The notes under the pieces were generated by a model, which was not told where the DNA came from, did no database searches, and worked only from the letters and a program-made list of their open reading frames with translations. Of a stretch of DNA of 60,802 nt, positions 51,227-58,501 are shown in pieces; position 1 is the stretch's first letter; each line of letters opens with the position of its first letter. The stretch spans positions 1-60,802 of the forward strand of contig JAJDXR010000074.1 in NCBI GenBank assembly GCA_022823165.1, read 5' to 3'. The DNA comes from Anaerolineae bacterium. GTDB lineage: Bacteria > Chloroflexota > Anaerolineae > Aggregatilineales > Phototrophicaceae. A program made the position numbers and the translations under genes.

Positions 51227-52351
51227 CTACCCCAGAACGCGCCGGTAGACGGCCATCGTCGCTTCGACCATACGCTCGATGCTGAAGCGCTCTTCCAGGC
51301 GGGCGGCGCCCAGCAATCCCATATATTTGCGCAGCGGCCGGTCTTCCAGCAGGCGCGCCATGGCTTGCGCCAGGGAATCCACATCACGAGGCTCAATGAG
51401 AAGGCCGGTCTCGCCGTGGACGATCACTTCCGGGATGGCGCCGACGCGGCTGGCGATGACCGGAACGCGGCGCGCCATAGCTTCGAGCAGCACCAGGCCA
51501 AAGCCTTCCCACAAGCTGGGCGCCAGCAGCAAGTCAAATGCCGCCATCAGATCGGCGGCGTCGCTGCGCCAGCCCAACCAATGTACGCGGTCGGCGATGC
51601 CCAGCGCCGAAGCCAGCCGGCGCAGCTCGTCCGCTTTTTCGCCATCGCCGGCGATTAGCAGATGGGCGTCGGGATAACCTGCCCGGGTCCGCCGCATGGC
51701 TTCCAGCGCGTATGGAATGCCTTTTTGCTCCACCAGACGACAAACCATGCCCAGCAGCAGCGCATCCGGCGCCAGCCCCAGGTCAGCGCGCAGTTGCCGG
51801 CGGGCGGCGGAGATATCGTCATCACTGAGCCAGGCGAAGTCGATGCCATAGTGGACCACCGTGATTTTCTCCGCCGGCGCGCCTTCTACCTCGACGGCGA
51901 AGCGCTTGATGGAATCGGAGATGGCGATGCCGCCGTCAGCCCAGCGCCATAGCCGACGATGCATTTTGCGCCAGCGCGGACGATATCGAAATTGATCGTC
52001 GTTGTGACGGCTGCTGATCACGCGGCCAACGCCGGCGGTCTTGGCGGCGACAAAACCGAAGAGGTCGGCATGAACCAGGTGAGTGTGTACAAGGTCGGGC
52101 TTTTGCTCCCGCAGCAGCGCGCGCAGCTTCCAAAGCAGGGCCAGGTCGTAATCGCGGCGGATGACCAGGCGCGTTATCTGAATATCATGTTCGCGGGCTT
52201 CCGCCAACATGTCGTCCATGAGTTTGTCCGGCTCGACCAGGACTACCAGGCGAGCGTCGACGCCGCGCTGAATTAGGCCTGACAGCAGCAAAAGCAGATG
52301 CCGTTCCGCGCCGCTAATGCGGGTGACTTTGATGATGTGGATGACGCGCAT
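51227..52351 (-). CDS. Glycosyltransferase family 4 (GT-B)
   Basis: A 374-residue glycosyltransferase. The ATG at 52351 has AGAGGGA upstream; the frame runs 13 codons further. IIKVTRISGAERHLLLLLSG is the N-terminal Gly-loop. The C-domain has ITVVHYGIDFAWL, GMVCRLVEQKGI, LLIAGDGEKADELR, and the donor-binding E-x7-E motif in SLWEGFGLVLLEAMARRVPV. Family GT4 members transfer sugars from nucleotide or lipid-linked donors, with retention, to lipids, wall polymers or proteins. Neither donor nor acceptor can be inferred. It lies alone between the TIR-FHA and M28 genes, all on the minus strand. Confidence 0.91.
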   Translation of the reverse strand: MRVIHIIKVTRISGAERHLLLLLSGLIQRGVDARLVVLVEPDKLMDDMLAEAREHDIQITRLVIRRDYDLALLWKLRALLREQKPDLVHTHLVHADLFGFVAAKTAGVGRVISSRHNDDQFRYRPRWRKMHRRLWRWADGGIAISDSIKRFAVEVEGAPAEKITVVHYGIDFAWLSDDDISAARRQLRADLGLAPDALLLGMVCRLVEQKGIPYALEAMRRTRAGYPDAHLLIAGDGEKADELRRLASALGIADRVHWLGWRSDAADLMAAFDLLLAPSLWEGFGLVLLEAMARRVPVIASRVGAIPEVIVHGETGLLIEPRDVDSLAQAMARLLEDRPLRKYMGLLGAARLEERFSIERMVEATMAVYRRVLG

Positions 52352-52431
52352 AGTCCCTCTGTGGCGGGTGTTTTCCAAGGGCATCTGCAAAGGCGCCAGC
52401 CTCGCCTGGAATCTACCAGCTGCGCCGACGC

Positions 52432-53805
52432 CTAACGCGGGATGATTTCATGTGACAAGGGACCGATAAGGCCGCGCGAATCTTTGGCGGCGATCGCGAT
52501 AGCAGCGTAGTCCGTGAAACCGTCCCAGGCCAGTTTGGTTTCATCGAATGAGAATTGCTGATATATCAGGGAATCGCGCGGACGCAGCGCGACAATATAG
52601 CTGGCGGCATCCGCCACTGGCTCCCAAACCAACTCATGCTTGCCGTCGTCGCGGGCGCGCAAGACCATGTTGGCGGGCGGGCGCGGACCATCGGCCAGCG
52701 ACAGCACAATCGCCAGGATGGCCTGCGTGGCGTGGCGCAGATATTCCGGCTCTATGAATTCAATGGTATCGGTCGGGTCAGCGTTGCGCTTCTCTTCATA
52801 GGCGTTGATAAGCCGGATGGCGGGATAGCCCAATTCGCTGAAGGAAAAGTGATCGCCGTAGCGGTTGACGCGGTCAATCTCGTCTTGCACGATCAAATCC
52901 AGGTCGAGACTGTAATTGTAGCCCAGAAAATTGGCTGCGCGGGCCAGCTTGCGCGAGACCGAGGCCTCGTTGGGGCCGGCGGAGAAGACGCGCAGCTGGC
53001 GGTCATTGCGATTGCCGTTGAAGTCGTGCGCATTGCCGATTGTGTCCACATTAATCATGCCGATGACATCAATTTCTTTGTCTCGCACCCAGACGGCAAA
53101 GGGAATGCTGCCTTGTCGGTTGAATTCTTCCGCGGAGAAGAGGACGAACATAATGGTCGCCCGATACTGCGCGGGGCTCAAGATGCGGGCGATTTCCAGC
53201 AGCGCCGCCACGCCGGAGGCATTGTCGTTTGCGCCGGGCGCGTAGGCTTGGCCATCGCCGCGCGGTGTGCCGATGCTATCGTAGTGCGCGCCGATGATGA
53301 GGGTGCCGGCGTTGACTTCGCTGCCGCTGATGGCGCCGATGATATTATGTTGCCTCGTCTGTATGATATCGGTGACAATTGCCTCAAAGCTCTGCTCGAA
53401 GGTATAAAGGTTGCCGCCGGAGGCCGATCCGAATATCTCCAGCTGATCCTTGATATACTTGCGAGCGGCGCCAATGCCTTCACTGGTTGATGTTTGAGTC
53501 GAGCCGATGTGCCGCGTGCGAAAGTCTTGCAAGCTGCGGATATGCGCCATCAGCCGGTCGGATTCGACCTGCGCCAGCAATGTTGGCAGCAATTCCTCCC
53601 TGGGCGGGACGGCGGTGACTTCGATCTCGTCGATAACCACCGGGCGCGCGGCGGCGTATCCCAAGGTGGCTGGCGGCGTGAAGGTGGGCAAGGGCGCCAG
53701 AGTCGGTGGCGCATTGCCGCTGGTGCCGACGTTGCAGGCCAACAGAAGCAGCACGAAGCCTGACAGAAGCGCCGCGCTTCTGAGATGGATAAAGGTCCTT
53801 TCCAT
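52432..53805 (-). CDS. M28-family metallopeptidase lipoprotein
   Basis: A 457-residue extracellular aminopeptidase-like protein. I start it at 53805, where a signal peptide with lipobox LLLAC begins; the open frame continues 88 codons further but without conserved sequence. After a Pro/Thr linker, the catalytic domain has IIGAHYDSIGT (zinc His), PGANDNASGVAALLE (bridging Asp), FSAEEFNRQGS (catalytic and zinc Glu), NVDTIGN (zinc Asp) and GDHFSFSELGYPAI (last His). These match di-zinc M28 peptidases. The C-terminal 90 residues look like a fibronectin-type module (KHELVWEPVADAASYIVALR). It probably degrades peptides at the cell surface. Its -10 lies so close that the mRNA may be leaderless. Confidence 0.92.
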   Translation of the reverse strand: MERTFIHLRSAALLSGFVLLLLACNVGTSGNAPPTLAPLPTFTPPATLGYAAARPVVIDEIEVTAVPPREELLPTLLAQVESDRLMAHIRSLQDFRTRHIGSTQTSTSEGIGAARKYIKDQLEIFGSASGGNLYTFEQSFEAIVTDIIQTRQHNIIGAISGSEVNAGTLIIGAHYDSIGTPRGDGQAYAPGANDNASGVAALLEIARILSPAQYRATIMFVLFSAEEFNRQGSIPFAVWVRDKEIDVIGMINVDTIGNAHDFNGNRNDRQLRVFSAGPNEASVSRKLARAANFLGYNYSLDLDLIVQDEIDRVNRYGDHFSFSELGYPAIRLINAYEEKRNADPTDTIEFIEPEYLRHATQAILAIVLSLADGPRPPANMVLRARDDGKHELVWEPVADAASYIVALRPRDSLIYQQFSFDETKLAWDGFTDYAAIAIAAKDSRGLIGPLSHEIIPR

Positions 53806-53812
53806 AGTGGCG

Positions 53813-53821
53813 ATTTTAGCA
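53813..53821 (-). promoter_or_regulatory. Extended -10 promoter of the M28 peptidase gene
   Basis: On the minus strand TGCTAAAAT (TG, C, TAAAAT) ends eight bases before the ATG at 53805. Transcription would then start at or next to the start codon. Confidence 0.45.
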
Positions 53822-53934
53822 TAGATTGGGCGGCGTACAGGCGTCGCCGGCGTCAACAGGAACGGCCGTAGCGCAGACGCGAATCGGCAGCAGCGGTGGG
53901 CGGCAAGATCAAGCTGCGAAGCGAAGGAGAGCTC

Positions 53935-54918
53935 ATGAAGCTGTTGATCATCGGCGGCACGACATTTCTGGGGCCGGCGCTGGCGGCTGAGGCGCTGGCC
54001 GGCGGTCATCGTGTGACGCTCTTCAATCGAGGGAAGAGCAGCCCGAAGCCGATCGTCGGCGCGGAGCAAATCAGAGGCGATCGCGAGACCGATCTTGATC
54101 GCCTGGGCGGGCGCCGCTGGGATGCCGTCATTGATACCTGCGGCTATGTACCGCGTCTTGTCAAGCTGTCGGCGGAGGCGCTTGCCGGGTCGGTGGGCTG
54201 TTACAGCTTCATCTCGACCCTGTCCGTCTATCCGCCGCAGGGCGCCGCCAATCGCGCTGAAGCGGCAGAATTATTGACCCTGAACGACCCTACGTGTGAA
54301 GAGGTCACCGGCGAGACTTATGGTCCGCTTAAGGTCCTCTGCGAAGCGCAGGTACAAGCCGCTTTCCCCGATCGCAGTTTGATCATCCGCCCGGGTCTGA
54401 TCGTGGGCCCGCGCGACCCGACCAATCGCTTTACCTATTGGGTGACGCGGGCAGCTAGGGAAGGACCGGCGATCGCGCCGCCGGCAGACCAGCCGCTGCA
54501 GTTCGTTGACGCGCGCGACCTGGCGGCTTTCACGCTGCGGCGCATTGAGGCGCGCGCGACTGGAATTTACAACGTGACCGGCCCAGCCGAGCGGCTGACC
54601 TTCGGCCAGCTGCTGCCGCTGATCAAGCAGGCGCTGGGGAGTGATGTGCGCTGGCTGCACGTCAGCGATGAGTTCCTGCGCGAAAACGATGTGGGCGAGT
54701 TTATGCAACTGCCGCTTTGGGTCAACGAGGCGCTGGCGGAAAGCTTCATGACCTTCAATATCAACAAGGCGCTGGGCGCTGGCTTGACCTGCCGGCCGCT
54801 GGCGCGGACGATTCGAGATACTTATAAATGGGCGCTGACGCTGCCCCAAGACGCGCCCAAGCCGGCTGATCTGCCTCGCGAAAAGGAGCTGAGCCTGCTT
54901 GCCGCCATCGGCGCTTAA
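53935..54918 (+). CDS. NAD-dependent epimerase/dehydratase-family (extended SDR) protein
   Basis: A 327-residue Rossmann-fold protein. AAGGAGAG precedes the ATG at 53935, which is 13 codons inside the longest frame. The N-terminus LLIIGGTTFLGPALAAEAL is a GxxxFxG dinucleotide-binding loop of atypical extended SDRs, and VIDTCGYVPRLVKLSAEAL replaces the classical region. The usual YxxxK is present as Tyr and Lys of GETYGPLKVLCE. IIRPGLIVGPRDPTNRFTYW is the C-terminal substrate region. Members of this group act on sugar nucleotides or as isoflavone-reductase-like proteins. The substrate is unknown. It diverges from the M28 gene, and its end overlaps the phosphatase gene by four bases. Confidence 0.86.
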   Translation: MKLLIIGGTTFLGPALAAEALAGGHRVTLFNRGKSSPKPIVGAEQIRGDRETDLDRLGGRRWDAVIDTCGYVPRLVKLSAEALAGSVGCYSFISTLSVYPPQGAANRAEAAELLTLNDPTCEEVTGETYGPLKVLCEAQVQAAFPDRSLIIRPGLIVGPRDPTNRFTYWVTRAAREGPAIAPPADQPLQFVDARDLAAFTLRRIEARATGIYNVTGPAERLTFGQLLPLIKQALGSDVRWLHVSDEFLRENDVGEFMQLPLWVNEALAESFMTFNINKALGAGLTCRPLARTIRDTYKWALTLPQDAPKPADLPREKELSLLAAIGA

Positions 54919-55496
54919 GGGGCGCCGGCATCCTCGATCACTCGGTTGATGCGGAAATCCGGCAAATCCAGCGCAATCAGCGCCGGCATATTGAGACTTT
55001 GCCAAAGCTGGTAGCTGTCAACGGGATTGTAGCGCGCGGTAAACAATACCATCACCGTTCCGTGGCTGATGACCACAATATTTTCCGCGCCGTTCGCCGC
55101 TTCCAGTATGGCGTCGACGCCACGTTGAAAACGAAGTTTGGCTTGGAATGCTGTTTCGTCGCCGAAGGCCAATTCCTCAGGGGCGGCGAACAATCGTTTC
55201 ATCCTCGCATTGAAGTCCGCTGCTGACCCATAGGGCGCGTTAGATTGTCGACTGTGTTCGGCGAGTAAGGGACATTCGCTGACCGGCAGACCGTCAAGGA
55301 GCCGCGCAACCCGCTCCGCTGTTTGCAGCGCTTTAGGCATGGGGCTGCTATACAAGCGCTGCGCCTGATAGGGCGCGAGATGAAGCGCCAAGCGCTGACA
55401 GCGGCGCAACCCTTCGGCTGTGAGCCGCCAATCCGCAGCCGCCTCGACTGGATTATGAGCGCTGATGCTGTGCCTCACCAGGACAAGCTCAGACAT
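54915..55496 (-). CDS. Histidine phosphatase-family protein (phosphoglycerate-mutase-like)
   Basis: A 193-residue cytoplasmic phosphatase. LVLVRHSISAHNP has the RH motif whose His is phosphorylated during catalysis. LYSSPMPKALQTAERVARLL and VISHGTVMVLF give the second His and nearby Arg/Glu positions of the branch. The usual RHGxTxxN is altered to RHSISAHN. Members range from phosphoglycerate mutase to acid phosphatase, alpha-ribazole phosphatase and sixA-like regulators. The small size favours a phosphatase rather than a mutase. Substrate unknown. Confidence 0.85.
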   Translation of the reverse strand: MSELVLVRHSISAHNPVEAAADWRLTAEGLRRCQRLALHLAPYQAQRLYSSPMPKALQTAERVARLLDGLPVSECPLLAEHSRQSNAPYGSAADFNARMKRLFAAPEELAFGDETAFQAKLRFQRGVDAILEAANGAENIVVISHGTVMVLFTARYNPVDSYQLWQSLNMPALIALDLPDFRINRVIEDAGAP

Positions 55497-55556
55497 ATCT
55501 ACCGACTTGATTCGCCTGCAACAATTACAAATGCCGTTTTTCTACCCCATCCCCGG

Positions 55557-55582
55557 CCCTTCCCCGAATCATCAGGGAAGGG
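55557..55582. repeat. CCCTTCCC inverted repeat downstream of intergenic C-rich sequence
   Basis: CCCTTCCC and GGGAAGGG (55557-55564 and 55575-55582) form a perfect 8-bp stem around ten bases, preceded by a C-rich run (CCCCATCCCCGG). It has no T run on either side. It looks like a dispersed repeat rather than a terminator. Confidence 0.5.
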
Positions 55583-55639
55583 TGCCTCGACATTGAAGTT
55601 GGGGTAATCCGCAGGATTTGTATGACTAACTTGAAACTA

Positions 55640-55662
55640 CTGAGAACACAGAGAGCACAGAG
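55640..55662 (+). repeat. Degenerate CACAGAG-type intergenic repeat
   Basis: CTGAGAACACAGAGAGCACA followed by GAG repeats a nine-base ACACAGAG/GCACAGAG unit. It belongs to the same family as the copies at 13576, 32400 and 60553. It lies in the 272-base gap between the phosphatase and sigma-factor genes, in which I see no gene. Confidence 0.5.
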
Positions 55663-55768
55663 TTTACTTGTTTGCCTGGCGGAATTTACAAGTCCACTTT
55701 ATTCACCATTTCACAGGATCGCGGGCCTGGCGATATCTGGAGGATGCGATTAGAGCAGTTAGCCTCAG

Positions 55769-56857
55769 CTAGTCGAGATAGTCGCGCAATTTGCGGCTGC
55801 GGCGGGGATGTCGCAGACGGCGCAGCGCGCGTCCCTCGATTTGGCGGATGCGTTCGCGCGTCAAGCCGAATTTCTGCCCCACTTCTTCCAGCGTGTAGCA
55901 GTGGCCGTTTTGCAGGCCGAAACGCAGCCGCAGGATACGGGCTTCACGCGGGGTCAGGGTGTTGAGCAGTTCTTCTATCTTCTGTTTGAGCAGCTTGCTG
56001 AAGGCGCTGTCGGAGGGATTCGGCTCGCGGTCGTTTTCGATAAAGCTGCCCAATTCGCTGTCGTCGTCCTTGCCTACGGGATGCTCAAGGCTCAGTGGGC
56101 GCCAGGATACTCTCAGCATCCATTGCACTTTGCGCGGTTCGCACTCCATCACCTCGGCGATTTCTTCCACAGAGGGCTTGCAGCCAGTCTCTTGCTCGAG
56201 ATCGCGGGCGACGCGATAGAGCTGCCGGATGCGGTCGGTCATATGCACCGGCACACGGATCGTGCGCCCTTGATCGGCGATGGCGCGCGTGATCGTTTGC
56301 CGGATCCACCAGGTGGCGTAGGTGCTGAAACGGTAGCCGCGGTGATAATCGAATTTCTCCACCGCTTTCATCAAGCCGAGGTTGCCTTCCTGGATTAAGT
56401 CCAGGAAGGGTACGCCGCGCGACATGTATTTCTTGGCAATGGAGACAACCAGCCGCGTATTGGCTTTTATCAGATGGTCGCGGGCATTCAGGCCGTCCTG
56501 AACCAGGAATTGCCACTCGGCGCGGCGCTCGTGGTGGGGCGCCTCGGCCAATTGGCCGGCGGCCAGCTCTCCCGCTTCCTGGCGCATCGCCAACTGGACT
56601 TCCTCCTCTGTGGTCAACAGAGGGACGCGCGCCATTTCCTTGAGGTACAAGCCGACCGTGTCGCTGGAGGCTATTTCACCCAGGTCGTGATCTTCTTCGT
56701 CGTCTTCCAGCCCGATGTCTTCCTCGAAGTTTTCGTCCAACAAGTCCAGGTCGGCGTCTTCGAGGAAGAACTCGAAACTGGTCTTGTCGCCTTTTTCATC
56801 TTCCAGGTAGGTCATCAGGTCGATATCCGACTCAAACCTTTCATCATACTCGTTCAC
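55769..56857 (-). CDS. rpoD: RNA polymerase primary sigma factor (RpoD/SigA)
   Basis: A 362-residue sigma70 factor. I use the GTG at 56857, which has AAGGGG eight bases upstream; the longest frame begins with TTG a few codons earlier. An acidic N-terminal region (about 20-65) stands in for region 1.1. Region 1.2 is [20 protein letters not shown]. Region 2 is very clear: [20 protein letters not shown], then [20 protein letters not shown]. Region 3 follows, and region 4 has [14 protein letters not shown] and the helix-turn-helix [20 protein letters not shown]. Conservation of 2.3-2.4 and 4.2 fits recognition of TTGACA/TATAAT promoters like those noted here. It is 65 bases downstream of the YceD-family gene and probably transcribed with it. 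Confidence 0.95.
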   Translation of the reverse strand: MNEYDERFESDIDLMTYLEDEKGDKTSFEFFLEDADLDLLDENFEEDIGLEDDEEDHDLGEIASSDTVGLYLKEMARVPLLTTEEEVQLAMRQEAGELAAGQLAEAPHHERRAEWQFLVQDGLNARDHLIKANTRLVVSIAKKYMSRGVPFLDLIQEGNLGLMKAVEKFDYHRGYRFSTYATWWIRQTITRAIADQGRTIRVPVHMTDRIRQLYRVARDLEQETGCKPSVEEIAEVMECEPRKVQWMLRVSWRPLSLEHPVGKDDDSELGSFIENDREPNPSDSAFSKLLKQKIEELLNTLTPREARILRLRFGLQNGHCYTLEEVGQKFGLTRERIRQIEGRALRRLRHPRRSRKLRDYLD

Positions 56858-56922
56858 TGCAACACCCCTTGCCTGCAAGATACGCTAACACCCCATGTAT
56901 AGCGCGCACCTATGGCATGTGG

Positions 56923-57471
56923 CTACGATAGTAATTGCTTCAATACTGCCATTCGCGGATCAATCGCAAGACCGTCTTCCACTACCCGCGATTCACCCGT
57001 TTCGTTCAGATCGTTCAGATCGTTCAGATTGACGCCGCTGGCTGCGTTCAAACCGCGGCAGCCATCCTTACAAATTGCGCGATAGCTCTCTTCAATCAGC
57101 ACCTCCTCCCGCAGCAGCGGGGCAAGATCGATTTCACCGTCGCTATCTATGAAAAATTCACTCTTGCCGCTGTTTGAGCGCAGGGCATAAAGCTCCGCAA
57201 CATCCAGCCCAAAACGATGCGTGAAAGACTCTAAACAGCGGTCGCATTCACGGCTATGGGTGACCTGCAAAGCGCCCTGAACCAGGATGCCGTCTTTGGC
57301 GCGCGTCAACATGAGGCTGCCATCAAGAGAGTTCAAATACAAGTCGTCGTCGACTTGTACCGGCTGCGAAAAAGTAATTGGAATTTCTTTGGCGTTGCCG
57401 GGGCCTTCCGACAGCAGGTAGCCCACCTGGATGCGGAGGAGTCGCTTTTTGAGGTATCCGCCAGGCAACAT
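56923..57471 (-). CDS. yceD: YceD/DUF177-family protein with partly lost zinc cysteines
   Basis: A 182-residue protein of the YceD (DUF177) family, linked in other bacteria to 23S rRNA metabolism and usually encoded before rpmF. The start at 57471 has AAGGGGAG upstream. The family pattern is visible: HSRECDRCLESFTHRF, an acidic EIDLAPLLREEVLIEESY segment, then ICKDGCRGLNAASGVNLN and AIDPRMAVLKQLL at the end. In typical members the third segment ends CPxCG and is followed by another Cys; here both are replaced (NAASG), so only CxxC and CxxxC remain. Just before the end is a run NLNDLNDLNE encoded by a threefold nine-base tandem repeat. It is followed by rpoD instead of rpmF. Confidence 0.87.
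   Translation of the reverse strand: MLPGGYLKKRLLRIQVGYLLSEGPGNAKEIPITFSQPVQVDDDLYLNSLDGSLMLTRAKDGILVQGALQVTHSRECDRCLESFTHRFGLDVAELYALRSNSGKSEFFIDSDGEIDLAPLLREEVLIEESYRAICKDGCRGLNAASGVNLNDLNDLNETGESRVVEDGLAIDPRMAVLKQLLS
57004..57030. repeat. Nine-base tandem repeat inside yceD
   Basis: Three copies of GTTCAGATC (the last ending in T) lie head to tail in frame and encode the repeated Leu-Asn-Asp of the protein. Copy-number change would add or remove three residues without a frameshift. Confidence 0.85.
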
Positions 57472-57544
57472 GCTAAATTCGCTCCCCTTTGTTGTTAGGC
57501 AGTCCAGCAATGTGTATGATGTGTAGATAATCTATATCTTAAGG

Positions 57545-57574
57545 ATTATATTAGTTTATCCCGCCGCCTGTCAA
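57545..57574 (-). promoter_or_regulatory. Strong sigma70 promoter of the yceD-rpoD operon
   Basis: On the minus strand TTGACA (57569-57574) and TATAAT (57545-57550) are both perfect consensus, separated by 18 bases. The predicted start is near 57538, about 67 bases before the start of yceD. Confidence 0.8.
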
Positions 57575-57688
57575 GCGTATTGAACCTCGATAGCGCGCGA
57601 AATCCAGCATGCTTGGGGGTCTGGACAGGCGGATATGCGCCATAAAAGAAACTGGTCCTTGGATTAATCAGGCTTGCCAGGACTGCTC

Positions 57689-58501
57689 ATGACAGCTTTG
57701 CCAAATGCTCCGGCTTACCCGGCCGGCAAGCGCCCCGCGATATTCTACATTTCCACTGGCGATGGCTTTGCGCGGCAGCTCCCGCTACTCCCCGGATACG
57801 ATACCTTTTCGCTGGGAGCGGCGCAAAAGGTCACGGACAGCTTGATCGAACGACGGGCGGCCATGACGTTTATTGACGCCGCTCGCGAGGATTGGCAGGC
57901 GCTCACGCTCGCTTGCAGGAACAGCGCGGCGACGCGGCGCATCCCGCTGTGCGTCGTGAGCGACGATGCCGATGCGCGAGCCGCGGCTCTCCGCAGCGGG
58001 GCGGATTTGGCGCTGGACTGGGCTGAGCTCGACGCGCAGATCCAGGAGCTCGTGGCTGAATTCGCTCGTATTCCCGACCCGGCGCTGATGGCGCGCTTGG
58101 AATGCGAATGTCGGGATGAATTGCCGCCCTTGGCGGAGCAGGGCCTGCGGGCCTTCAATCGCGGCGAATTCTACCATCAGCATGACTTGTTCGAGGCGCA
58201 GTGGCTTGAAACCTCGGGTCCAGTGCGGGACCTGTATCGCGCCATCTTGCAAGTTGGGGTGGCCTATTATCAGATTGAGCGCGGCAACTATCGCGGCGCG
58301 CTGAAAATGCTGCAGCGCAGCGTTCAGTGGCTGCATCTGCTGCCTGAGGTCTGCCAGGGCATTGACGTGGCCCAGCTCCGCCGTGATTCCTACCATGTCC
58401 GGGCTGAGTTGCAGCGGCTGGGCCCGGGCCGCCTGGCCGAGCTGGACCGCGGCTTGCTCAAAGGTTTGCGCCGGCAGCCGCCTCAGGATTCCAGCACATA
58501 G
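57689..58501 (+). CDS. DUF309 protein with degenerate receiver-like N-terminal domain
   Basis: A 270-residue protein; the ATG at 57689 has AGGA upstream. Residues 130-215 are a DUF309 helical domain: GLRAFNRGEFYHQHDLFEAQ, LYRAILQVGVAYYQIERGNY and GALKMLQRSVQWLHLLPEV. Residues 15-120 have the alternating strand/helix layout of response-regulator receivers (AIFYISTGDGF, AMTFIDAA, IPLCVVSDDADARAAALRSG), but the phosphoacceptor Asp context is poor, so it is probably not a working receiver. DUF309 proteins have no firmly known function. It diverges from the yceD-rpoD operon and overlaps the end of the S9 peptidase gene by 19 bases. Confidence 0.83.
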   Translation: MTALPNAPAYPAGKRPAIFYISTGDGFARQLPLLPGYDTFSLGAAQKVTDSLIERRAAMTFIDAAREDWQALTLACRNSAATRRIPLCVVSDDADARAAALRSGADLALDWAELDAQIQELVAEFARIPDPALMARLECECRDELPPLAEQGLRAFNRGEFYHQHDLFEAQWLETSGPVRDLYRAILQVGVAYYQIERGNYRGALKMLQRSVQWLHLLPEVCQGIDVAQLRRDSYHVRAELQRLGPGRLAELDRGLLKGLRRQPPQDSST

